Notes: generated from the letters alone by a model not told the origin. 64,000 nt of DNA from Rugalucina vietnamica (GCA_964017185.1 OZ024874.1:55159356-55223355); one strand, 5' to 3'; shown: positions 45,601-52,100, counted from the stretch's first letter. Program-made: numbers and translations.

Positions 45601-46093
45601 GTTTATAAGAGCTGCAACGCGAGAAAACCGGCCTTCAGGGTTTCTGACCAAGTCTGACACAAACCGACCTGTACAGTCACAGAAGCAGGCTAGAAGCTTG
45701 AAATTTCGGATTTAGGAAGATGAAAAATTGTACTATCCTTGTAGCGAAAACAAAGGCGCTGAGCGCCTTTGTTTTTGCATAAGCGAAAATCCGGGTTTCT
45801 CATGACGGTGCTCATAAAGAGACAAGACATCTGATTAAAGATCAAATCAATTGACTGGATGCATTAATCCAGTCATCTTCTGTAAGTGATGTAAGTGTAC
45901 AGCCCTCAATCCCAACAATAGGTTCTACCTCTCTGGCTAATAAGCAGCCTACTCTCATTTATCACTAGTTGAGAAGTTATACCTTTGTTGTAATGTGTCC
46001 CTGGTTATCAACGGCCAGAGCTTCCACCATCTCTCCATCATGGACCTGGACCTGACCCCCAGGCTGCTTCTGGCACAACATTGATGTCATCAT
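17992..46093 (-). CDS. FAM228-family protein, eight coding exons
   Basis: Eight - strand segments with good acceptors and donors join in frame: 45983-46093, 44052-44201, 35789-35866, 34571-34768, 30849-30929, 24544-24663, 21224-21336 and 17992-18292. They total 1152 bases, about 383 codons and a stop. All junctions are phase 0 except the last (phase 2), and each was checked by translation. The order of motifs matches the FAM228 family as I recall it from human FAM228B: a helix with RRKEMLYKRW-like sequence (here LRKKEVLHKKW), then a GxxFLDTxDPEEY block, an HDPL block, a CxTGYRYS block and an RRRMLGVF block near the C-terminus. The family's biochemical role is unknown. I cannot separate FAM228A from B. 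Introns reach 8.2 kb and are full of transposons. An acceptor-like site lies four bases before the first ATG, so a 5' untranslated exon further right is likely. Confidence 0.85.
18484..18585. mobile_element. Short inverted-repeat element
   Basis: 'gatcttacacaag..ccat' at the left and 'gaccacttgtgtaagattc' at the right form inverted ends with AT-rich middles. It is a small MITE-like foldback in the last FAM228 intron. Confidence 0.5.
18586..19041. other. Unassigned intron DNA
   Basis: No feature was seen apart from AT-rich composition. Confidence 0.3.
19042..19315. mobile_element. Hairpin MITE family 2 copy
   Basis: A well-kept copy: the inner palindrome 'gtgggtactcgttagaacc' and its mirror at 19180-19213, and ends CATCAGG...GTAATG. 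Confidence 0.9.
19365..19560. mobile_element. Hairpin MITE family 3 copy
   Basis: Ends 'ttttttcatgctcaa' and 'gctgaacatgaaaaagg' face each other. The central 'caacaattgttg' palindrome has been lost. Confidence 0.65.
19561..20738. other. Unassigned intron DNA with SINE fragment
   Basis: At about 20274-20365 the reverse of a SINE 3' end is visible ('cccagtcaacagctatggtc'). The rest is unrecognised. Confidence 0.35.
20739..20983. mobile_element. Hairpin MITE family 1 copy with ATAT duplication
   Basis: Both flanks are ATAT. The right end has a local duplication of 'ggttttctcacg'. Confidence 0.92.
21224..21336 (-). CDS. FAM228-like coding exon 7
   Basis: The acceptor is 'ctatatttcag' and the donor 'agcag|gtgagg'. 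It has 113 bases (phase 2 at its end) and reads VKLPIMPLVPLGRHGT to PRVAS. Confidence 0.85.
21378..21540. mobile_element. Hairpin MITE family 1, decayed partial copy
   Basis: Half of the central palindrome and the 'gttttcgctac.ctgatagt' right side are readable. It lies 42 bases from FAM228 exon 7. Confidence 0.6.
21541..21916. other. Unassigned intron DNA
   Basis: Nothing recognised except a possible SINE-tail word 'cctgacatgaccttagct' near 21882. Confidence 0.3.
21917..22124. mobile_element. Hairpin MITE family 1 copy with AAAT duplication
   Basis: AAAT flanks both ends. Part of the right arm of the palindrome is deleted. Confidence 0.88.
22315..23171. mobile_element. 'tatgccccc' inverted-end element, copy 1
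   Basis: 'tatgcccccaact' near the left end is mirrored by 'agttgggggcata' at the right end. Inside are three diverged repeats of about 180 bases with 'gactaagttcaaattg', 'aaaccacatgcatatcttc' and 'ctgtaggaggagttgcgc', and a (GGACT)n tract near the right end. The copy at 40555-41369 has the same layout. Confidence 0.7.
23172..24475. repeat. Minisatellite, about eight units of ~150 bp
   Basis: The phrase 'gcaagtttggt.aaaatcc' recurs at about 23308, 23456, 23604, 23755, 23906, 24057, 24208 and 24360. Periods are 148, 148 and then close to 151. Each unit carries 'gaccttg.aaattaggtcaaggtcacc', an inverted pair of TGACCT/AGGTCA half sites. The last unit runs into CG-rich sequence and ends about 70 bases from FAM228 exon 6. 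Confidence 0.92.
24544..24663 (-). CDS. FAM228-like coding exon 6
   Basis: The acceptor is 'gacttttag' and the donor 'gaacag|gtgatt'. It has 40 codons in phase 0. It includes HDPLLSQGRERNEEDRTI and CMTGYRYSDKDIEQ, which match the HDPL and CxTGxxYS blocks of the family. Confidence 0.9.
24664..25356. other. Unassigned intron DNA
   Basis: AT-rich, with no exon or repeat recognised. Confidence 0.35.
25357..26024. mobile_element. Element with inverted arrays of a 12-bp repeat
   Basis: The left 140 bases hold many 'caactca(c/a)cgac'-like words. The right 170 bases hold the mirror, 'gtcggtgagttgtc'-like, again many times. The ~350 bases between are AT-rich. Facing arrays of short subterminal repeats suggest a DNA transposon whose transposase binds them. 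No transposase is present. Confidence 0.6.
26025..26880. other. Unassigned intron DNA
   Basis: AT-rich with no recognised feature. Confidence 0.3.
26881..27086 (+). repeat. SINE family B copy, near complete
   Basis: The tRNA-like head 'gtggcgtagtggtagagca' and 'ggttcgatccccac' fit A and B boxes. The body is 'gtccttgagcaagacacatt' and the 3' end 'gacatgactgaaaaattg', followed by 'gactggga' and a CAAA tail. Confidence 0.8.
27087..27577. other. Unassigned intron DNA
   Basis: A short GC-richer patch at 27315-27380 shows no coding or repeat identity. Confidence 0.3.
27578..27838. mobile_element. Hairpin MITE family 2 copy
   Basis: Ends CATCAGGAAAAC and the mirror of CATTACAAAAAC. The inner palindrome has lost several bases of one arm. 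Confidence 0.85.
27839..28538. other. Unassigned intron DNA with SINE tail fragment
   Basis: A SINE 3' end ('gacatgactgaaacactg') is seen at about 27876-27905. The rest is AT-rich with no feature. Confidence 0.35.
28539..29583. mobile_element. TA-flanked 1.05-kb inverted-repeat element
   Basis: Ends CACTGAAAAAAAGTTATAAG, perfect over 27 bases in both copies, and TA on each side. No transposase frame inside. Confidence 0.85.
29584..30848. other. Unassigned intron DNA
   Basis: No exon or repeat recognised. The short - strand frames at 29578 and 30064 lack splice support and motifs. Confidence 0.35.
30849..30929 (-). CDS. FAM228-like coding exon 5
   Basis: The acceptor is 'ctataatttcag' and the donor 'ataaag|gtatgt'. 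It has 27 codons reading GHVFLDTMDPEEYY then HRPAPIK. This is the most recognisable block of the family (GxxFLDTxDPEEY). Confidence 0.9.
31880..32070. mobile_element. Hairpin MITE family 2, partial
   Basis: The inner palindrome ('tgagaaccgtctcgccgagg') and the 'gtatacccaagttttgctat' side are present; the left end is missing. Confidence 0.7.
32200..32408. mobile_element. Hairpin MITE family 1 copy with ATTT duplication
   Basis: ATTT flanks both ends. The central palindrome has a deletion ('cagatcagcgcaggtgttca'). Confidence 0.88.
32581..32812. mobile_element. Hairpin MITE family 1 copy, left end diverged
   Basis: The right end 'ggttttctcataaggcggcc' and the central palindrome are clear; the left end is decayed. 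Confidence 0.75.
32813..33135. other. Unassigned DNA inside the 3-kb element
   Basis: No feature recognised between two family 1 MITEs. Confidence 0.3.
33136..33381. mobile_element. Hairpin MITE family 1 copy
   Basis: It begins GAGCCACGTCATCAGAAAACC and ends ACGGCTC. A small duplication of 'gaagcacaga' lies near 33208. Confidence 0.88.
33431..33620. repeat. Poly(T), poly(A) and (CT)n tracts
   Basis: Poly(T) at 33431-33445, poly(A) at 33489-33519 and about 21 CT repeats at 33578-33620, all inside the 3-kb element. Confidence 0.95.
34571..34768 (-). CDS. FAM228-like coding exon 4
   Basis: The acceptor is 'ctgaatacag' and the donor 'gataag|gtaagt'. It has 66 codons in phase 0, a basic helical segment from DVENLIHHKE through LRKKEVLHKKW and PLRKKILMAM to QYLEFTNDK. 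The largest internal exon. Confidence 0.9.
34833..35300 (+). repeat. Naiad-like retroelement 3' end fragment
   Basis: Nearly collinear with 50055-50520: 'tttatttgtttgt', 'gttagagattcacc.cgagga', 'aaatgttgtgaacc', 'gtaactgagtgg' and 'tggagtgggaat'. It starts 64 bases from FAM228 exon 4. Confidence 0.75.
35300..35485 (-). repeat. Inverted Naiad-like 3' end fragment
   Basis: The mirror of the preceding fragment begins immediately ('aatgatcaggaaatgg', 'ccactcagttacccaaac', 'aacagcacaaaaatt'). This tail-to-tail arrangement matches the complex tandem/inverted insertions known for Penelope-like elements. Confidence 0.7.
35789..35866 (-). CDS. FAM228-like coding exon 3
   Basis: The acceptor is 'tgttttcag' and the donor 'agg|gtaagt'. 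It has 26 codons, EKSDLESKAAKTLY to ETEDTFVR, phase 0. Confidence 0.85.
35867..36410. other. Unassigned intron DNA
   Basis: AT-rich with no recognised feature. Confidence 0.3.
36420..36485 (+). other. tRNA-like sequence
   Basis: 'tggctcagtggttagagca' and 'ggggttcgaatccc' fit A and B boxes at tRNA spacing. The anticodon stem and acceptor stem do not pair well, so it is probably a pseudogene or SINE head. Confidence 0.5.
36644..36892. mobile_element. Hairpin MITE family 2 copy
   Basis: It begins CATTACGAAAACTTGCCC. The inner palindrome 'gtgggtacacgtt' is mirrored after a shortened loop. Confidence 0.9.
36893..37265. other. Unassigned intron DNA
   Basis: Nothing recognised. Confidence 0.3.
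37266..37580 (-). repeat. SINE family A copy
   Basis: It starts with the mirrored tail (TTTG)n, then 'aattgatgcttaacatccca', and ends at 'aggccccaatggg'. A complete reverse copy of the element at 1690. Confidence 0.75.
37581..37974. other. Unassigned intron DNA
   Basis: No feature recognised. Confidence 0.3.
37975..38312. mobile_element. TA-flanked 338-bp inverted-repeat MITE
   Basis: Ends CCGTATTCATTCTAATTAGC face each other over about 25 bases with a TA on each side. No coding content. Confidence 0.85.
38313..39230. other. Unassigned intron DNA with T/GTT tract
   Basis: A poly(T) run followed by (GTT)n lies at 38960-39012. Otherwise AT-rich with nothing recognised. Confidence 0.4.
39237..41764. 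mobile_element. 2.5-kb element with ~390-bp inverted arms
   Basis: The left arm 39237-39640 and the right arm 41372-41764 are inverted copies of each other with scattered mismatches. Both end in GGGGACCCAACxGTTAATC at the outer edge. The arms hold an exon-like open stretch flanked by 'gtaagt'- and 'tttttcag'-like words. The middle contains a 'tatgccccc' element (40555-41369). Long arms suggest a Mutator- or foldback-type transposon; a clear target duplication was not found. Confidence 0.8.
40555..41369. mobile_element. 'tatgccccc' inverted-end element, copy 2
   Basis: Same order of internal repeats as the copy at 22315, with one shortened repeat. A (GACT)n tract lies at 41278-41295. It touches the right arm of the surrounding long-arm element. 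Confidence 0.75.
41765..43126. other. Unassigned intron DNA
   Basis: AT-rich. A short palindrome 'cagtatattctgcaatatactg' sits at 42479-42500, next to an imperfect inverted 'gtcatgagca' pair at 42513-42572. No exon found. Confidence 0.35.
43127..43362. mobile_element. Hairpin MITE family 1 copy
   Basis: One of the best palindromes: 'gcagatcagctgtgcagtta' mirrored without loss. The right end is 'ctcatgcgaaggctc'. Confidence 0.9.
43615..43870. mobile_element. Hairpin MITE family 2 copy
   Basis: It starts CATTACGAAAACTTGTCC and ends CCTGATG. The inner palindrome has an extra 'cctcgacttagaaccg' duplication. Confidence 0.88.
44052..44201 (-). CDS. FAM228-like coding exon 2
   Basis: The acceptor is 'tattttcttcag' and the donor 'ttacag|gtgagc'. 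It has 50 codons from LMSRDSQMKRKVKRP to LSDKTLKNLQ, phase 0 on both sides. The basic N-terminal half looks disordered. Confidence 0.82.
44392..45428. mobile_element. TA-flanked 1.04-kb inverted-repeat element
   Basis: The ends CGAAGGGTAGCCCAGTAAATC (left) and the mirror of CGAGGGGTGGCCCGGTAAATC (right) lie next to TA on both sides. It sits in FAM228 intron 1 and contains the open frame 44828-45037. Confidence 0.75.
44828..45037 (-). CDS. Hypothetical small ORF inside a TIR element
   Basis: A 69-codon frame starts at an ATG, with a second ATG two codons on in good context (aaaATGGCG). It reads KMATLEEEKSRG...YTVVFRGALFLNG. No family was recognised, and no downstream exon or poly(A) signal was identified. 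It may be a captured host first exon, a transposon-encoded peptide, or chance; it is listed because start context and composition are better than surrounding frames. Confidence 0.3.
   Translation of the reverse strand: MKMATLEEEKSRGTAIQFRVQTIMTSNDSFKQMKAPTYTVVFRGALFLNGIVDLEISGQKVHSMEGNHS
45609..45813. mobile_element. Hairpin MITE family 1 copy with ATAA duplication
   Basis: ATAA flanks both ends. The central palindrome is reduced to 'aaaggcgctgagcgccttt'. Confidence 0.9.
45983..46093 (-). CDS. FAM228-like coding exon 1 (first ATG)
   Basis: The first ATG at 46091-46093 is followed by a second ATG. It reads MMTSMLCQKQPGGQVQVHDG to NQGHITTK, and the donor is 'aaag|gtataa'. The start lies four bases after a 'ttgctgtag' acceptor-like site, so translation starting in an earlier exon cannot be excluded. 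Confidence 0.65.
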
Positions 46094-46204
46094 CACTCTA
46101 CAGCAACACAGATATTGTCCTAAGTCTTGTGCTTCACATCATACCAAGCTCTACCTAAAAATATAGTGGAAATTCTAACACACAATATAGGCCATAGACC
46201 ATAA

Positions 46205-46441
46205 GAGCCACGTCGCAAGAAAACCGGTCTTCAGGGTTTCCGACCAGGTCCGACACAAACAGGCCTGTACAGTTTCAGAAAAGGGCTAGAAACTTGAAAA
46301 TATCACATAGAAGAAGAATAGGGATTGTACTATCAATGAAGTGAAAACAAAGACGCTGATCAGCTGTGCAGTTACTGCACAGCTGATCTGCGACTTTGTT
46401 TTCGTATATGCAAAAAATCTGGTTTTCTCATGACGCGGCTC
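46205..46441. mobile_element. Hairpin MITE family 1 copy with ATAA duplication
   Basis: ATAA flanks both ends. It lies just upstream of FAM228 coding exon 1, in the likely promoter or 5' untranslated region. Confidence 0.92.
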
Positions 46442-46489
46442 ATAAGATGATGTAATAAGCCAAACTACTGCCCTCTGTCTCCATGGCTG

Positions 46490-47060
46490 CATCAGGGTTC
46501 CCATTTACCCTCTATAACTATGGAGGCTTTTTCACCCCAAAAATTTGCCATATACCCCCCAAATTTGCAAAACCTCTTATACAGGTCTATACATAGAGGG
46601 TATAAAATAGTGTTTCCCCCAGCTCTAAAAAGGCATGGTAAATTACTCAAGAAAAGGGAACTATGAGCGTGCGGGGACATGCCAAAAGGGCACTTTCAGT
46701 GCGTGGCAACAAGCAAAAAGGGCACTTTAAATGGCCCATGACATGTTAGGAGGGGCTGGGCACATTTAAACACAGTAGTCAATCTAGTCATTAATCTTAA
46801 GCTTATCACAGTTGTTATATTTTCTCGGTTTCTTTTCGTAATTCATCCTTTTGCTTTCTTCAATTTCCATATCATTTCAAGATTCTATTTTACCTGAGAC
46901 AACTGAGAAAATTTCTAACACACCACCAAAATGTAGGACACAATGTATATTCAGAAAAGGGGTATGGCACTGGGAAGAAGGGCATGGCGCTGAAGAAAAA
47001 GGGCATGGCACAGCACCATTGATGTAGTAAAAGTGGCTAGGGGAAACACTATACAACTGA
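46490..47060. repeat. Low-complexity repeat related to 'gggcatggc' words
   Basis: Repeated 'aaaagggcatggc'/'aaaagggcact' words and 'accccccaaatttgc' occur. It begins 'atcagggttccc', similar in kind to the element at 58262. Boundaries are unclear. Confidence 0.4.
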
Positions 47061-47111
47061 GAAAATTAAGCCAGTGTACCCACAATTTCAAAATTCAGTG
47101 GGTACCTGCAT

Positions 47112-47457
47112 GGCAAGCTACCACAGGGATTTTTTTCGGGTGTCTCAGGGGCCGAAATAAGGCCCCATTCCCTATGCAATTTTGGTGACTTTTTTCCCAA
47201 TCTGATGAAAAAAATTCCCAAAATAATTTTGAGATGCATTGTGAAATTCAAACTTTGCTGTTTGAAATGGTGCTTAACTTATTATAAGTTACTATTTATT
47301 GATTCTAAAAGAAATACCTTAAGAAGCTAGGTCATATTTGAAAGTATAACCAACTGAATGTTTTGAAAATTTCCCAAATTCAGGAGTTACATCGCTAAAT
47401 TTCCCAATCAGAAAGGCCCTAGGGCCCCTTCCCAAAATTGCAAAAAAAAATCCCTGT
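47112..47457. mobile_element. CAGGG-ended MITE with TACCA duplication
   Basis: Ends CAGGGATTTTTTT and AAAAAAATCCCTG are flanked by TACCA on both sides. The body 'ggggccgaaataaggccc' and 'aaaggccctagggcccctt' matches the element at 55514-55884. Confidence 0.82.
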
Positions 47458-47598
47458 ACCACACAAGTAATTAAGATCCGAAATTAGAGGGAGTTTACAA
47501 ATGATTTATCAAAAATGACTACTCTCTTTCTCTTCAGGATTGTCTCTTTAGGATTCACAGTTGACAGGCTTGATTGTAATGACAAAGTCCTTTTTTAG

Positions 47599-49890
47599 AA
47601 GTTTTCTAGGTTACGTTCCCTGGACACAGAGGCTACTAGATTTTACGATAGAAATCATCAAATGTATGACGCTGCACTGTTAACAAGATGTTATACTCAG
47701 CATGCTCTTCGTCCATTTATCGATTCCGAATCTAATCACATTAGAAGTTTTATTAAAATTCCTTTCATCAATAAAGGAATTGACTTTATTGATTTACCAA
47801 GCATATTCCAGGATAAATCAGTGATACAGTCTATACCTACCTACTTCCAAAATTCAGAACCTCCTATTATTTGTTACAAATATAACAAACCAATCAGAAA
47901 TACTATTTTTAATTTCAATAAACTTGTTTCTGATCTTGATATCCATGCTAATACTCCTAAGTCTTGAGATTGTAAAGATTCAAAATATGTTTATCAACCA
48001 GCTGGACATATAGTTACTGGAAATTTAAAAATAATTTCGGATTCTAGAATTCGCAAAATTGTTTCTAAAGGTCCGAAATATAGATTCCCTTCCTACATTA
48101 ATTTCGACAAATGTAGAGAGGAGATTGCATCTGCATTAAATGATTTCGGTAATCGATGGTGTAAACGAGAGGGTGTTGAGGATAATGCTCTTAAAGAATG
48201 GAAAAGAAGTATCTTCACTATCGTGGATAAACGTATTAAGTTTTATTCACAAAATACTAATCTTTTACCTCCTAAACCCAAATCGTCATTTAGGCATTTG
48301 AAGCAGGGTATCCAAGAATTTCATAGAAAGTATGTCTTGGTTCCGGCAGATAAAGCCGCAAACAATGTTGTTGTCGTTTGTAGACTTCACTACGTTAACA
48401 CCTTAAAACAGGAGCTTGATGGTACCAGGGCTTATCTGGAGACAGATACTGATGAGGTGTCTGTAGTAAATGCCCACTTAAACGATTTACCTGTTAAGTT
48501 TTCTGTTTGTGTCAATGAAGGCCAAGACAAACTTCCTACGATGTATTGGTTACCTAAGCTTCACAAAAGACCATACAAAGCTAGATTTATTGCAAATTCT
48601 AGCTCTTGTACTACCACTGAACTTTCTAAATTATTAACTTCTTGTCTTACTGCTATCAAATCTCATGTTATAAGATACTGTGAGACAGTGTATGAAACTT
48701 CAAATAAAAATTGGTTTTGGTCAATAAAAAATTCTGGTGAGGTGCTCAGTAAATTGAAGTGTAGAGGGTTCCGTGCGACAAGCTTGTCCACATATGATTT
48801 TTCTACTCTGTATACAACATTACCACATAATCTAATTAAAGAAAAACTTCTGGATTTGATAGAGTGGACCTTCAAAAGGGCATTAAAAAACTATGGTTCA
48901 CTTTATTTGGCATGTAATGACAGAAAGGCTTTTTTCACTTCCTCTGACCAAAGTCGGTATACCCTTTGGTCATGTCAGAATGTGTGCGACGCCTTATCCT
49001 ATCTCCTTGATAATATTTATATTAGATTTGGGACCAAGTTATACAGACAAATTGTTGGAATTCCGATGGGTACAAATTGCGCACCTCTCGTAGCTGATTT
49101 ATTTTTATACTGCTACGAAAGAGATTTCATGGATTCTCTTAACCATGATAATCAAGCTGATGTTATCGAGGCTTTTAATTCCACATCTAGGTACCTCGAT
49201 GACCTTTTGAACATTGACAACCCTTATTTTGAAGGTATGGTCAATCAAATTTATCCACCTGAACTTCAGTTGAACAAAGCTAATATCTCAGATACCGAAG
49301 CCCCCTTTTTAGATCTACATCTTTCTGTTGCAAATGGATTTGTTTCTTCTAAAATTTATGATAAGCGCGATGACTTTGATTTTGATATAGTAAATTTTCC
49401 TTTTTTGGATGGTGACGTTCCTCGTCGTGCTTCTTATGGTGTATACATTTCGCAACTTATTAGGTTTGCTAGAGTCTGCAATCATGTTACAGACTTCAAC
49501 GCTCGAAATAAATGTTTAACGGCAAAACTTCTCCAACAGGGCTATCGGTATCATAAACTTCGAAAAACCTTTTCTAAATTTTATCGTAGACACTATGAAT
49601 TGATTTCCAAATATAATGTTGGGTTAAAGACACTTTTAAGTGAGGGCCTTTCGGAACCTGAATTTTATGGTGACTTGGTTTACAAATTAAAGAAACTTAA
49701 AGGAATAAATGATTTTTCTCTTCAGTTCGGAAAAATCATAACACGTTACAGACGTATAGGTTATAACTTGAATGTTATGCGACAGTCTGCATGCTTAGTT
49801 TTTAACCCAATCATGGTTGATAACTATGCTGCCTTCTTTAATTGCACGCCGGTGGGTCGGGCGTCAGACTCTATGATGGCCCCGACTTAA
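47599..49890 (+). CDS. Naiad-like Penelope reverse transcriptase, one in-frame TGA
   Basis: One frame stays open from 47599 to the TAA at 49888-49890 (764 codons), apart from a TGA at 47965-47967. Seen in the part after 48223: LVPADKAANN near residue 40, YWLPKLHKRPYKARF near 108, motif A YDFSTLYT (Asp192), motif B GIPMGTNCAP near 279, and catalytic YLDD at 324-327. A region between motifs 2 and A could be the insertion-in-fingers domain. Upstream, the TGA replaces the first Cys of an S-C-x-C-K motif followed by YQPAGH. Known for the family: Naiads carry an N-terminal GIY-YIG nuclease, a CxC linker and a C-terminal RT, and clam Naiads encode selenocysteine. The nuclease is absent here because a TAG precedes 47599, so this copy is 5' truncated (or an upstream exon is missing). 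Confidence 0.82.
47965..47967 (+). other. Candidate selenocysteine TGA codon
   Basis: The only stop-type codon in 764 codons. It lies at the first position of the CxC motif (Ser-TGA-Asp-Cys-Lys) and is one base away from TGT. Its chemistry (Cys to Sec) fits recoding. A point nonsense mutation is the alternative. Confidence 0.6.
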
Positions 49891-49948
49891 AGCTATTCAT
49901 TTTAGTTGGTTGGGGCCGGAGCTTCTTGTCTGTTGCTTGGCCCACCGG
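49849..49948 (+). promoter_or_regulatory. SECIS-like hairpin over the stop codon
   Basis: Lower stem: 49849-49858 with 49939-49948 (nine Watson-Crick pairs and one G-U) and 49863-49869 with 49928-49932 onward. After an internal loop, ATGA (49873-49876) faces GGAG (49918-49921), giving the tandem G.A core. The upper stem 49878-49887 pairs with 49908-49917 over ten pairs. The apical loop begins TAAA, the position of the conserved AA. The TAA stop is inside this loop. It was folded by hand only. Confidence 0.6.
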
Positions 49949-50535
49949 GGTCCAACTGGTGTTTTTCTTTTGCTCCGGAGTTAGTAGGTTATTCGGCGCC
50001 CAGGGATCTCCATCGTCGGGCAGCTTACTCAATCTGTGAGTCCTGGTTTTTGATTCATCAGGATGTTTATCATGATTTATTTGTTTGTTCTTGATGATTC
50101 ATTGACTAGTTAGAGATTCACCACGAGGACCGAAGAACTAACTAAATGTTGTGAACCACTGCAGAAGCTGAGGGTGAGGTTAGGTACCTGTAAAACCGGT
50201 TTAAGCCCGCCAGTAACTTTGTGTTACTGATCGTTCCAAGTCGATACTTCTGTAGTGGTTCTTTTTGTTTTATGTCTTGGTGTTTAAAATTTTTTGTGCT
50301 GTTGGCGCCTTATGTATGTTTTCATATTTTTAGTTAAGTTAAGGTAACTGAGTGGCCACCTATTGGGAAGATAGCTGCTCATTCGGCTTACGATATGTTT
50401 CATGGTATAAGTACCTGATTGTTAGTTTGGTTTTTTCCCACCTCGGTTTTTGGAGTGGGAATCTTTTTCTGATTGCGCCTTTTCCTGATCTTTGCCTACT
50501 TGTACCTTTTTCTAGATTTACTCGTGCTGTATAAT
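49891..50535 (+). repeat. Naiad-like element 3' untranslated region
   Basis: No coding sequence. The last ~480 bases are also present at 296-600 and 34833-35300, which defines them as the element's own 3' region. The end is near 'tacttgtacctttttct' at about 50515. Confidence 0.75.
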
Positions 50536-50570
50536 TTTCCATGCTATATTTTTGGGCTGAGGCTATCCGC

Positions 50571-51300
50571 ACGACGGTCGTGCCGATAAGCGGCGTTATC
50601 CGCACGACGGTCGTGCCGATAAGCGGCGTTATCGGCCCGACTGTCGTGCGGATAGCCAATGCTACAGGTATTGGCTATCGGCACGACGGGAGTATAGGAT
50701 TTTCTATCAAGCTTACGTATGCATTAAACTTTTAATTTGTCATTAAATAAAATGATTATGTGTTTAGCTATTGAAATACATTCAAAATCAACATATTTGT
50801 TAATTATGAATAAGAAAACTAGTTGACTTGATTAATTTGGCTGATGTAAACTGAATCACAGTAGATTTGTAACAGCAGACAAATATAATCATTGCATTTT
50901 TTTAATTGTGTTACTGAAATGTTTCGATACTCCATTGTTAAAATCAAACTTTAAGGCTGTTTATTCTTTTTGATAACCACATTATTTTATTATTTAGGTA
51001 ACGATAATTACTTTCTCGTTACGCATACGCATGACTGATTTTTACAGGTAAATTTACAGGTAGGCCAATTTCAGCAAAATAACAATTTTGTTAATTAAAA
51101 AGTAAAAAATCCTGCATGTGTAATATTCTGTTTCAGTTTAGAAGCCAGTGTAATATATTTTTTCAACTTAGAATGTATCAATTTCTAAACACATTTAACA
51201 TTTGGATATCGATTTCCCTGTCGTGCGGATAACGCCGCTTATCCGCACGACGGTCGTGCCGATAAGCGGCGTTATCGGCACGACCGTCGTGCGGATAGCC
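50571..51300. mobile_element. 730-bp element with palindromic GC-rich ends
   Basis: Both ends begin GGCTATCCGCACGACGGTCG in opposite orientation, matching for 29 bases. Each end is itself a chain of palindromes ('cgcacgacggtcgtgc', 'ataagcggcgttat') repeated two to three times. The 500 bases between are AT-rich and empty. A 20-base phrase around 'atatttttg...ctga' occurs on both outer sides. Confidence 0.75.
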
Positions 51301-51854
51301 AGTGTCATATTTTTGTACTGAACTAGGTACGAAACTGATGGGGGCGAATCGTACGTTCAAATATAACCTTATTTACTGACATCTGCAGCAATAATGAGTT
51401 AAGACAAAACGTGTTTCTGATAATTAAATGATTTATTGATTACTTAAGCATAACTCCCGCGGTCTAATGGCTGGAAAAGTCATTAAATTGTTATGAAAAA
51501 TAGAAAATAACCTCCTCGTAAATTCAACGTTGCCGTGGCGAAGTGTCAACTTCCGGTCAAGGGAGCATACTCTTCAGACGAAAACTTCAAAACACATTTT
51601 GAGTGTAATTTCGCCATCAAAGTCTTCTTCTGGCACTCTACTTATTAAATTCTATGCTGAATTGTAAGGACAACAATTTGTAATTCAAAATGACCACACA
51701 CAACACTTCACTGTCATGATTGTTTCCATTTTTTTTTATTATTTTTTTATACCCAAATGAATTTTCAACCATGAAGTTCGGCCATGAACAGTTCACACCT
51801 TTTGCTCTACCAACACTTTCACTCCAAAATGTCTGGCAATATACCGGTCCTGAA
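51301..51854. other. Unassigned DNA
   Basis: Nothing recognised. A T-rich run lies near 51729. Confidence 0.3.
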
Positions 51855-52100
51855 AGCGTAATGGTTGGAGCGTCCACTTTGGAAGCGGGAGGACGTGGTT
51901 TTGATCCTGGGCCGCATCATACCAAAGACGTTAAAAATGCCAAGATACCAGTGGCTACCTTGCTTGGCACTCAGCATTATGAGCCAGAGGCAATTAAGCA
52001 CTGGCTTCTCTATTCCAAAAACAGTTGTAGATATGATAACCTCAATGATAGGAATACAGTAAATATGTTAGGTGATGGTTGGTGGTGGGCATTGAAGACC
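51855..52100 (+). repeat. SINE-like element, tRNA-related head (family D)
   Basis: 'taatggttggagcgtccac', 'gaagcgggaggacgtgg' and 'ttttgatcctgggccgc' resemble a tRNA head with A and B boxes. The reading frame over it (51720-52172) is a by-product. Confidence 0.5.

Noticed and set aside
48663-48875. - strand frame inside the reverse transcriptase
   Set aside because: Shadow of the + strand coding frame.
50055-50110. Alternative SECIS around 'atgatttatttg...tgatgatt'
   Set aside because: Only about 16 bases separate the two core words, too short for the upper stem; the hairpin at 49849-49948 fits far better.
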